Source: Thermodesulfovibrionia bacterium (lineage in GTDB: Bacteria > Nitrospirota > Thermodesulfovibrionia > JACRGW01). Taken from it: a DNA stretch of 39,571 nt. The notes under the pieces were generated by a model that was given only the letters and a program-made list of their open reading frames with translations, was not told the origin of the DNA and did no database searches. The DNA lies in NCBI GenBank assembly GCA_919902995.1, contig CAKKSD010000040.1:1-39571 (forward strand), in the 5' to 3' direction. The number at the start of each line of letters is the position of its first letter. Position 1 is the stretch's first letter. Shown here one piece after another: positions 32,403 to 39,571 of this stretch. Position numbers and translations under genes: made by a program.

Positions 32403-33110
32403 TTAACTTAAGACCTTCTCATTAATAATTATCTTTGTCTTTTTCTTAAGGGTCTCCACATAGGAAACTAATGCCTTCTCCCTTTTCTCCTGAAGAATAA
32501 GGCCTGTCAGAATCCCCTTTACCTTCAGGAACTCTTCTTCTTTGAATGGCTTTCCGTCTGATCTCAGTCTTTCCATGAAGTATTCTTTGACCTCTTCATC
32601 TGTTACTACGATTGCATCACCCAAGAGCCTCCTTATTTTCTCTACCATGAGATTTTCTTTCTGCATCGTCTCAAAACCCTGAGGGGTGGTACGATTAAGC
32701 TGAAGGATTCTCATATATATCTCCCTGTTAAACCTGCCATCTTTCTGAAAGGCAGGGTAGTTCATAATGAAATCTCTGATCTCCTCATCAGTCACCTTGA
32801 GTCCTATCCTTTTTGCATCCTGAAGAAGGAGTCTCTTCTGGATAATTTCATCAATAGCCTTTCTCTTTAAATCCAACTTTTTAATAAGTTCCTCATCCAG
32901 TTTCTCCTGATACACCCTTTTATAGAAATCAAAGAGCCTATCATAGGTATCTCTGTATTCATCGAGTCCTACCTTGTATTTTCCTACGGTTAATACCACA
33001 TCACTTTTTGAATCATTAAACCCTCCAACCCCCCACAGGACGAATGAAATAATCACAAGCCAGAAGAAGATAAAGAAAAATTTCATATGTCTGCGCATGA
33101 AGCTGAGCAT
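32403..33110 (-). CDS. PpiD/SurA N-terminal-type chaperone without a PPIase domain
   Basis: A 235-residue protein when started at the ATG at 33110 (MLSFMRRHMKFFFIFFW), which matches the start of PpiD proteins; a 21-residue longer frame exists. One membrane helix is at 9-28, then a helical SurA_N-like domain with KAIDEIIQKRLLLQDAKRIGLKVTDEEIRDFIMNYPAFQKDGRFNREIYMRIL. The parvulin domain that follows in full-length PpiD is absent, so it is a short form that probably acts as a periplasm-facing chaperone anchored in the membrane. Confidence 0.82.
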   Translation of the reverse strand: MLSFMRRHMKFFFIFFWLVIISFVLWGVGGFNDSKSDVVLTVGKYKVGLDEYRDTYDRLFDFYKRVYQEKLDEELIKKLDLKRKAIDEIIQKRLLLQDAKRIGLKVTDEEIRDFIMNYPAFQKDGRFNREIYMRILQLNRTTPQGFETMQKENLMVEKIRRLLGDAIVVTDEEVKEYFMERLRSDGKPFKEEEFLKVKGILTGLILQEKREKALVSYVETLKKKTKIIINEKVLS

Positions 33111-33224
33111 GGCAGGTAGAATATAGACAAAAATATTTAGAAAAGCAAGGGGTTTTTCTTTAAAAACTGACATTAAAAGAGATACTTCCTTTATACCTTT
33201 ATACCTTTTATGATAAAATACTAT

Positions 33225-33292
33225 TTAAGTCATCCAACCCTCAAGAAATGTGACTTAAGTCATATACTATGCTCAGAAAGTAAAATTATAAT
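33225..33292 (+). promoter_or_regulatory. dsrAB promoter with CRP/FNR-type activator sites
   Basis: A perfect -10 TATAAT (33287-33292) lacks a -35 box. A perfect 12-bp palindrome TGACTTAAGTCA (33251-33262) is centred about 42 bp before the expected transcription start, the classical class II activator position. A half-site TTAAGTCA (33225-33232) repeats exactly 30 bp upstream. TGAC-N4-GTCA fits the general CRP/FNR and HcpR-like motif. The ribosome site is AAGGAGG before 33329. Regulator identity is inferred. Confidence 0.65.
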
Positions 33293-33328
33293 TTGGCTTT
33301 CACACTTCAAATAAAAAAGGAGGAAAAT

Positions 33329-34480
33329 ATGTCGGATACACCTTATATGGATGCCCTGTTAAAAGGGCCATGGCCAAGTCATACAAAGGAACTGAAAAGG
33401 ACTCGTTATCCTATTATGATGTATGAAGAAGCCATGAAACAAAGATTAACCCAGTGGGGTCATGGCGGTATGTCATCTGTTCCTGGGTTAGGCTCGGGAG
33501 CAATAGCAAGGAAATCGAGGAGACCCGATATCATAAGTCATTCACACCTGATAAGGGTTCTCGGAAATCCTGGAAACTTTTACAAGACATCAACCTTCAG
33601 AAAGATATGCGAGATAGCGGATAGATATGGCGACGGATCCCTGCATATGCTCACGACAAACTACAATATTGAGATCTGTGGAATAATGAATGATGATGCC
33701 ATGAAGGGCGTAACCCAGGAACTGAACGCTATGGGTTACGACGTAGGTTCTGCAGGTGATGCTATCAGGAATATACCCGACTGCATGGGACCTGCACTCT
33801 GCGAATATGCCCTGGTCGATATGCCTAGGGTCAAACACTTCATGACAAAACACTATATTGATGACATCCAGTATCCGAGATTTCCCTTCAAGATAAAGAC
33901 AAAGATGTCAGGTTGCCCCAATGAATGCGGAAAGGCACTTCTCCATGGTGATATAGGTATAATCGGAGTATTCAGAGACCTTCCGAAGGTTGATCAGAAA
34001 AGGCTTAATCAGTGGGTTAAGAAGGGCGGTAATATAAAATGGGTCTGTGCCCACTGTCCCACAGATGCGATGAAATGGGAAAAGAACAAACTTAAGATAG
34101 ATGGAAATAGATGTATACGTTGTATGTACTGCATAAACCGTGTGCCTGCCATAAAGCCTGGTGATGACAAGGGTTTCGCCATTACAGCGGGTGGAAAGAT
34201 GAAAGGGAAATTTGGACCTATGAAAGGGAAGGTAATATTTCCGTTCATCAAGGCTACCCCTCCGGATTATAAGGAACTTGTTCAGGCATACGATAAAATT
34301 TGCGAAATCTATGACGAACACGGAAGAAAAAAGGAAAGAATAGGTGATATGATGCAGAGGTTAGGATTTGACAAATTCCTCGAGTGGTGTGGAGTTGAAG
34401 TATCAACGATGCATTTCTCATCTCCGAGAAGGAACACATTCTACCACTGGGAAGCTGAAGAACTGGGAGGTGTGAAATGA
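33329..34480 (+). CDS. dsrA: Dissimilatory sulfite reductase subunit alpha
   Basis: A 383-residue protein; the ATG at 33329 (MSDTPYMDALLKGPWPSH) follows AAGGAGG and is preferred over the ATG at 33293. It carries the siroheme-cluster ligands C152-x5-C158 (DCMGPALC) and C196-x3-C200 (SGCPNEC), then a ferredoxin insert with C243 and CIRCMYC (262-268). With DsrB it should form the alpha2beta2 core reducing sulfite with DsrC as partner. The start GPWPSH and the end AEELGG fit DsrA. It overlaps dsrB by four bases. No dsrC, dsrD or dsrMKJOP lies in the window. Confidence 0.93.
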   Translation: MSDTPYMDALLKGPWPSHTKELKRTRYPIMMYEEAMKQRLTQWGHGGMSSVPGLGSGAIARKSRRPDIISHSHLIRVLGNPGNFYKTSTFRKICEIADRYGDGSLHMLTTNYNIEICGIMNDDAMKGVTQELNAMGYDVGSAGDAIRNIPDCMGPALCEYALVDMPRVKHFMTKHYIDDIQYPRFPFKIKTKMSGCPNECGKALLHGDIGIIGVFRDLPKVDQKRLNQWVKKGGNIKWVCAHCPTDAMKWEKNKLKIDGNRCIRCMYCINRVPAIKPGDDKGFAITAGGKMKGKFGPMKGKVIFPFIKATPPDYKELVQAYDKICEIYDEHGRKKERIGDMMQRLGFDKFLEWCGVEVSTMHFSSPRRNTFYHWEAEELGGVK

Positions 34481-35532
34481 GCAAGGTCGGAGGAGTTGGA
34501 GTACCGCGGGTTGAGGAGAATCTTCCCCCTATAGTATTAAAAAATTACGGCAAATGGGATACCCATGAGATAGTAAAACCTGGTGTAATAAAACGCGTAT
34601 CAAAAACAGGAGACGTATGTCACACGGTAAGGACAGCGATGCCGCCTTCAAGGATAAGTGTTGCATCGATGCTTGAACTTTGTGACCTTGCTGACAAATA
34701 TTCAGGAGGATACTTCAGGATTACCCTGAGGAATTCCTTTGAATTTATTGATGTAGATCCTAAAAAGATCAATGCCCTCATCAAGGAAGTTGAGGCGCTC
34801 GGATTCCCAGTAGGTGGAACAAAGAATTCTATGCACAATATAATGGCATGCCCGAGCTGGATTCACTGTAACCTCCCTGCTACTGATTCCCCCAGCATCG
34901 CAAAGGTTTTGGGTGATGCCCTTATAAAGGAATTTAAAAACCATAAACTTCCTTCATGGCTTAAAATCAACATAGGTGGCTGTGCCAATATCGAAGAGGC
35001 ATTAATGGCAGATATAGGTATAATCGGTGTTCACAGAGACCTTCCCATAGTACTTGAGGAGCAGATAAAGATATGCGAAAGACCTACAGTTATAGCCATA
35101 TGTCCTACTGCAGCAATAAAGCCAAAGGGGGAATTTAGCGTCTCGATAAGTGCTGAACGATGTATACATTGTGGAGCCTGCACAATGCATTGCGAAGCGA
35201 TATTAACAGGTGATCCAAAACTCGATGGCTATGCGATATCCGTTGGAGGAAAGGCATCCAATACCGGAAGCGGCCCTGATCTTGGAAGGATTGTAATACC
35301 GTATCTTCCAAATAACCCTCCAAAATGGAAGGAGGCTGTTGATGCAGTTGTTCAGATTATGAATGCCTGGAGAAAGGACGCCGAACCTGATGAAAGGGTG
35401 AAAGAGTGGATAAACAGGATAGGATGGGACAGGTTCTTCCGAAAGGCCGGGATAAAGGTTAGCGTGAAGGATGTTGATGGTTATATTTACGGTAATGAAT
35501 TTGCAAGATCAGACCTCAGGTTTGGCTGGTAA
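34477..35532 (+). CDS. dsrB: Dissimilatory sulfite reductase subunit beta with degenerate cluster ligands
   Basis: A 351-residue protein aligned by eye with Desulfovibrio DsrB over its length (LPPIVLKNYGKW, HTVRTAMPP, LPATDSPS, ERCIHCGACTMHC, GRIVIPYLPNNPPKW, GWDRFFRKAG). The ferredoxin domain (C209, C229, C232, C235, C239) is intact. The site of the catalytic siroheme cluster is altered. Where others have ACCxNxCGAVHCSD, this reads GGCANIEEALMAD: C169 remains, but the preceding Cys is Gly and the Cys three residues after is lost. C131 (WIHC) is kept, and an extra C125 lies six residues before it. Coupled to dsrA by an ATGA overlap. Confidence 0.9.
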   Translation: MSKVGGVGVPRVEENLPPIVLKNYGKWDTHEIVKPGVIKRVSKTGDVCHTVRTAMPPSRISVASMLELCDLADKYSGGYFRITLRNSFEFIDVDPKKINALIKEVEALGFPVGGTKNSMHNIMACPSWIHCNLPATDSPSIAKVLGDALIKEFKNHKLPSWLKINIGGCANIEEALMADIGIIGVHRDLPIVLEEQIKICERPTVIAICPTAAIKPKGEFSVSISAERCIHCGACTMHCEAILTGDPKLDGYAISVGGKASNTGSGPDLGRIVIPYLPNNPPKWKEAVDAVVQIMNAWRKDAEPDERVKEWINRIGWDRFFRKAGIKVSVKDVDGYIYGNEFARSDLRFGW

Positions 35533-35569
35533 ATAAAACGATTTACCATTTCTTTAGCAGGAGAAAACG

Positions 35570-35806
35570 ATGACAGAAAAGGTAGTAACACTGGATGTAA
35601 GGAGTATTCCCCCATGGGAGCGGCATCCAAAGATATTTGAGACCTTTGATAACTTGAAGTTAGGTGAAACCCTGATGCTCATTAATGACCATAACCCGAA
35701 ACCTCTCCATTATGAATTTATCCATGAAAGAGAGGGGCAGTTCGAATGGACATCCGAGGAAAAGGGACCGAGGGAATGGGTGGCGATGATCAAGAAGGTT
35801 AAGTAA
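35570..35806 (+). CDS. DUF2249 domain protein
   Basis: A 78-residue protein: TLDVRSIPPWERHPKIFETFDNLKLGETLMLINDHNPKPLHYEF, then WTSEEKGPREWVAMIKKV. The VRSIPPWERHP and NDHxPxPL blocks are typical of DUF2249, a small TusA-like or hemerythrin-associated family. The ribosome site AGCAGGAG precedes the ATG. It occupies the place where dsrD is found in many sulfate reducers but does not resemble DsrD. A role in sulfur or electron transfer is suggested only by location. Confidence 0.88.
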   Translation: MTEKVVTLDVRSIPPWERHPKIFETFDNLKLGETLMLINDHNPKPLHYEFIHEREGQFEWTSEEKGPREWVAMIKKVK

Positions 35807-35849
35807 ATAAAACCAGGTATGTAATTCAACATACAATGGTTTCATTTAA

Positions 35850-35878
35850 CCTTCCCCCTGATCAAGTCAGGGGGAAGG
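35850..35878. promoter_or_regulatory. Strong hairpin between DUF2249 and folD genes
   Basis: CCTTCCCCCTGA and TCAGGGGGAAGG are a perfect 12-bp stem around TCAAG. There is no T-tract on the plus strand, so it may be an RNA stabiliser for the dsr mRNA or a mobile repeat rather than a terminator. Confidence 0.6.
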
Positions 35879-35896
35879 GTCTCACTACCAAGATTC

Positions 35897-36754
35897 ATGA
35901 CCGCACGGCTGATTGATGGTCGAAAAGTAGCATCAGATATTAGAGAAAATCTAAAGAAGGAAATAATAAAGCTAAAGTCTAAGGGAACCAATCCCTGTCT
36001 TGCAGTTTTATTTGATGCAACATACCCCCCCTCAAAGAAATACGTTGATATAAAGAGAACGGCATGCGATGAGGCTGGCATTGACATCCTCATTCATGCC
36101 GTTCAGAAAAAAGAAAAAGAGAAGTCCCTTATCAAATTCATAGAAAGGCTCAACAAAGACCCGGTTGTAAACGGCATACTCCTCCAATTTCCCTTCCGTA
36201 AAAATTTTAATCAGAAAAAGATAGAAGAACACATAGCACCTGAGAAGGATATCGATGCATGCGGTCTCTATGCATTGAGCAAACTCTTCCTTAATAAACC
36301 ATTATTTCTACCCTGTACACCCTACGGCGTGATAAAGATGCTTGATGCCTATAGGATAAGCCTGAGTGGGAAAAGAGCTGTTGTTATCGAAAGAAGCAAT
36401 ACAGGAAGAACCCTTGCCCATTTACTTCTTAGAAAGAACGCGGTTGTTATACTATGCGAAGTGAGTACACCGAATCTGAAAGAGGAATGCCTTAAGGCAG
36501 ATATACTCTGTGTCGATGTAGGTAAACCGGGGATGATTACTGCTGATATGGTCAAAAAAGGTGCTGTGGTAATAGACCTCGGAATGAATGTAACACCCAG
36601 GGGTAAAGTAAAAGGGGATGTGGATTTTGATTCTGTAAAAGAAAGGGCATCATACATAACGCCTGTACCTGGAGGTGCAGGACCGATGACCGTCGCGATG
36701 ATATTGCATAATACAGTTCTTGCTGCAAAGAGACCGGCAAAAAATAATACTTGA
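35897..36754 (+). CDS. FolD-like methylenetetrahydrofolate dehydrogenase/cyclohydrolase, divergent
   Basis: A 285-residue FolD-family protein. FolD makes 5,10-methenyl- and 10-formyl-THF. Catalytic residues are kept: Y49 and K53 (KKYVDIKRTAC), Q97 (LLQFPF), D120 (EKDID). The end ITPVPGGAGPMTVAMILHNT is standard. Departures: the usual VGDDPAS is FDATYPPS, the DVDGFHP motif is DIDACGLY, and the nucleotide-binding VIGRSNIVGRP reads VIERSNTGRT, with one residue lost and the first Gly changed to Glu. NADP use or activity may differ, or this may be a paralogue. A terminator follows. Confidence 0.85.
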   Translation: MTARLIDGRKVASDIRENLKKEIIKLKSKGTNPCLAVLFDATYPPSKKYVDIKRTACDEAGIDILIHAVQKKEKEKSLIKFIERLNKDPVVNGILLQFPFRKNFNQKKIEEHIAPEKDIDACGLYALSKLFLNKPLFLPCTPYGVIKMLDAYRISLSGKRAVVIERSNTGRTLAHLLLRKNAVVILCEVSTPNLKEECLKADILCVDVGKPGMITADMVKKGAVVIDLGMNVTPRGKVKGDVDFDSVKERASYITPVPGGAGPMTVAMILHNTVLAAKRPAKNNT

Positions 36755-36814
36755 CCTTTTTAAGATTCTATGCAATACTACATTCGAAGCTTCGGAAGTT
36801 TTTGTTGTACATAG

Positions 36815-36846
36815 CCGCAAAGACTTAAGACTTTGCGGTTTTTTTT
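36815..36846 (+). terminator. Rho-independent terminator after folD
   Basis: CCGCAAAG and CTTTGCGG form an 8-bp stem around ACTTAAGA, followed by eight Ts. It lies about 60 bases past the folD-like stop and before the cold-shock gene, so it probably ends the dsrAB-DUF2249-folD transcript. Confidence 0.85.
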
Positions 36847-36898
36847 ATGGCATGATTCCGCAATCTTCAAATATTATTATGTGAGGAGGTGTTGCAGC

Positions 36899-37099
36899 AT
36901 GGCAAAAGGAACCGTTAAATGGTTCAATGAGTCCAAGGGTTTTGGATTCATTACCAGAGAAGACGGCGAAGATGTTTTTGTTCACTACAGTGAGATTCAG
37001 GACAATGGTTTCAAATCTTTGTCCGAAGGACAGGCAGTGAGCTTTGATGTTGTTGATGGCCCGAAGGGCCCTAAGGCATCAAATGTTACAAAACTCTAA
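36899..37099 (+). CDS. Cold-shock protein
   Basis: A 66-residue CspA-family protein: [18 protein letters not shown] and DVFVHYSEI are the two RNA-binding motifs, followed by [20 protein letters not shown]. The ATG at 36899 follows GAGGAGGTGTTGC; upstream in-frame codons are not part of it. It acts as an RNA chaperone. It is monocistronic, between two terminators. Confidence 0.96.
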   Translation: MAKGTVKWFNESKGFGFITREDGEDVFVHYSEIQDNGFKSLSEGQAVSFDVVDGPKGPKASNVTKL

Positions 37100-37108
37100 G
37101 CCAGTAAT

Positions 37109-37165
37109 GATGGAGGTCCCGAAAGAATCGGGACCTCCATCTTGATTTTCTTCCTCTTTTTTTCG
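37109..37165 (+). terminator. Rho-independent terminator after the cold-shock gene
   Basis: GATGGAGGTCCCG and CGGGACCTCCATC make a perfect 13-bp stem around AAAGAAT, followed by a T-rich run. Ten bases past the cold-shock stop. Confidence 0.9.
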
Positions 37166-37199
37166 ATCCCAGACTAACTTTTAAGCATAAATTCAGGCC

Positions 37200-37253
37200 G
37201 TCATTCCCGTGAAACTTGTCCTCGAAGTCCTTCATCGGGGAACGGGAATCCAT
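37200..37253. repeat. Dispersed palindromic repeat, copy 3
   Basis: GTCATTCCCGTGAAACTTGT, CCTCGAAG, and TCGGGGAACGGGAATCCAT match copies at 9609 (inverse) and 19608. It lies between the cold-shock terminator and tgt. Confidence 0.75.
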
Positions 37254-37262
37254 GTTTTTTAG

Positions 37263-38393
<1,131 letters not shown>

Positions 38394-38420
38394 CCCCTTC
38401 TTTTCATAAAAATCTAAATA

Positions 38421-38446
38421 TTTTGTTGATAAATTTTGTTGATAAA
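38421..38446. repeat. Tandem 13-bp duplication
   Basis: TTTTGTTGATAAA occurs twice in direct succession (38421-38433 and 38434-38446), 12 bases before the sensor gene start. It is AT-rich, possibly part of a promoter region or a slipped replication product. Confidence 0.6.
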
Positions 38447-38457
38447 TTATTAAAAAA

Positions 38458-39571
38458 ATGTTATTGAATATCTCCGAATCTTTAAATAGAATGATTAATC
38501 CAAAGGAAATACGCAAGATTTTATCAAAAAGATATCTGCCTCATCTTGCAACAATATCTGTAACTCTCATAATATCTGCTTTTTTTATATTTCTGGGTAC
38601 CATAGAAAAGGAAAGAGATTACTATGAATACCGTTCCTATGCTCTCAGTCAATTAAGCACTATCAAGGCGAAACTTGAAGATACTATAAACTCAACCACA
38701 TCCCTTTCATATGGAGTTGCTGCCTATGTCTCAACCAATCCAGACTTGAATAATTCAGATTTTGAAGGTCTGGCAAATAAACTAATAGTCCATAACAAAC
38801 ATATACGAAATTTCGGACTTGCTAAAAATAATGTCTTAACATATATCTATCCCCTCAAAGGGAACGAAGAAGCATTAGGCTTCAAAGTCTTAGAACATCC
38901 TGAACAGCGAGAATCTGCATTAAGGGCAATCAAGACAAAACAGACTGTTGTCGCAGGACCAATTAACCTGGTGCAGGGTGGAATCGGATTTATCAGCCGC
39001 ACACCTATCTACCTGAAACCATCTGGCAAGGAAAAAGGAGGCGAACGCTACTGGGGACAGGTGAGTGTGGTAATCAAAATGGATACCTTATTTGAAGAAG
39101 CAGGTATATCAAATAATAAGGAACTTAATATCGCAGTAAGGGGCAAGGACGGGACTGGTGCCTCTGGCGATATCTTCTTTGGTGATAAGTCTGTCTTTCA
39201 GTCTGATCCAATTCTCCTGGATGTGGTTCTACCTGAAGGGTCTTGGAAATTGGCTGCAATACCAAAGGCTGGATGGGAATCTGTATCAAGTGTCCCATTG
39301 AGATTGAAGATACTAAGAACGATAATTTCTCTTACAATAGGTTTTCTGGTCTTTATTTATTTAAAAGCCCAACAGCGTATTATGGAAAGCGAGGAAAAGT
39401 ATAAAATGTTTTTCCAGAATGAACGGGATGCAATAGTGGTTCATGATGAAAGCGGAGAATTTTTTGACATCAATCCTGCATGGGAAAGACTTTACGGATA
39501 TAGTAGAAAAGAATCACTTAAACTAAGAGCTACAGATATAAGCGCAGAACCAGAGAATACAAAAGCAGCAA
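38458..39571 (+). CDS. CHASE-PAS sensor protein, N-terminal part
   Basis: The frame is open to the window edge (371 codons seen). A membrane helix is at about residues 30-50, then a periplasmic CHASE domain (FGLAKNNVLTYIYPLKGNEEALG, EHPEQRESALRAIKTKQTVVAGPINLVQGGIGFISRTPIYL), a second helix near 285-302, and the start of a PAS domain (ESEEKYKMFFQNERDAIVVHDESGEFFDINPAWERLYGYSRKE). Probably a sensor histidine kinase or a cyclic-di-GMP enzyme; the output domain lies outside. There is no ribosome site; an ATG at 38491 (MINPKEI) is an alternative. Confidence 0.88.
   Translation, partial: MLLNISESLNRMINPKEIRKILSKRYLPHLATISVTLIISAFFIFLGTIEKERDYYEYRSYALSQLSTIKAKLEDTINSTTSLSYGVAAYVSTNPDLNNSDFEGLANKLIVHNKHIRNFGLAKNNVLTYIYPLKGNEEALGFKVLEHPEQRESALRAIKTKQTVVAGPINLVQGGIGFISRTPIYLKPSGKEKGGERYWGQVSVVIKMDTLFEEAGISNNKELNIAVRGKDGTGASGDIFFGDKSVFQSDPILLDVVLPEGSWKLAAIPKAGWESVSSVPLRLKILRTIISLTIGFLVFIYLKAQQRIMESEEKYKMFFQNERDAIVVHDESGEFFDINPAWERLYGYSRKESLKLRATDISAEPENTKAA

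Noticed and set aside
33293-33328. Upstream ATG of dsrA as true start
   Set aside because: The AAGGAGG ribosome site lies downstream of it, directly before the ATG at 33329, which matches the DsrA start.
35570-35806. Small gene after dsrB taken as DsrD
   Set aside because: The sequence has DUF2249 motifs (IPPWERHP, NDHxPxPL) and none of the basic winged-helix features of DsrD.

Overview
The window looks like a chromosomal segment of a sulfur-metabolising bacterium of the Nitrospirota, close to Thermodesulfovibrionia. The basis is the dsrAB pair, low-to-moderate GC with AGG/ATA-rich codon use, and the gene order around ffh-rpsP-trmD and rsmB-PASTA-rpe. The phylum is inferred from memory of families; no search was run.

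Layout. Positions 1-2,611 hold a probable insertion-sequence end, a YtxH-like gene, a minus-strand pair (a cyclophilin-fold protein and a UGA-containing SelW/Rdx selenoprotein), a small Cys-rich protein, a RelBE-type toxin-antitoxin (TA) pair and a ParB-like fragment. Positions 2,735-11,395 are a plus-strand housekeeping block: rsmB, PASTA protein, rpe, ffh, rpsP, khpA, an internally shortened rimM, trmD, rplS, rnhB, pdxA and a marC-family gene. Positions 11,400-21,650 are an accessory region. It holds PIN/AbrB, HigBA, HI1420-type, HicBA and VapC-type TA modules (several decayed), a frameshifted membrane gene, a DUF4238 gene, a large restriction-helicase-like protein with five C-terminal helicase-associated repeats, a DUF3786 gene, a secreted nuclease and an OB-fold gene broken by an amber codon. 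Positions 21,940-31,690 carry a transaldolase-like gene, a zinc-ribbon gene, a STAS/HATPase regulator, LemA plus DUF2207, a frameshifted higA next to an attC-like hairpin, an orphan BrnA-like antitoxin, an MFS exporter, PBP1A and VanZ. Positions 31,734-39,571 carry a HAD phosphatase, a PpiD/SurA-like chaperone, dsrAB with a DUF2249 gene and a divergent folD, a cold-shock gene, tgt, and the start of a CHASE-PAS sensor.

Most notable points. (1) The selenoprotein has a CxxU motif and a SECIS-like hairpin just after the UGA; ordinary gene calling misses it. (2) DsrB lacks two of the four cysteines expected to hold the catalytic siroheme-[4Fe-4S] cluster, while DsrA keeps all four of its own. (3) A perfect 12-bp palindrome sits about 42 bp upstream of the inferred dsrAB transcription start, the position of a class II CRP/FNR activator site, with a half-site 30 bp further up. 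(4) RimM has lost its middle in frame. (5) An integron attC-like site follows a broken higA. (6) Dispersed palindromic repeats lie in frame inside two genes and abut a truncated hicA. No tRNA, rRNA or CRISPR array was seen.
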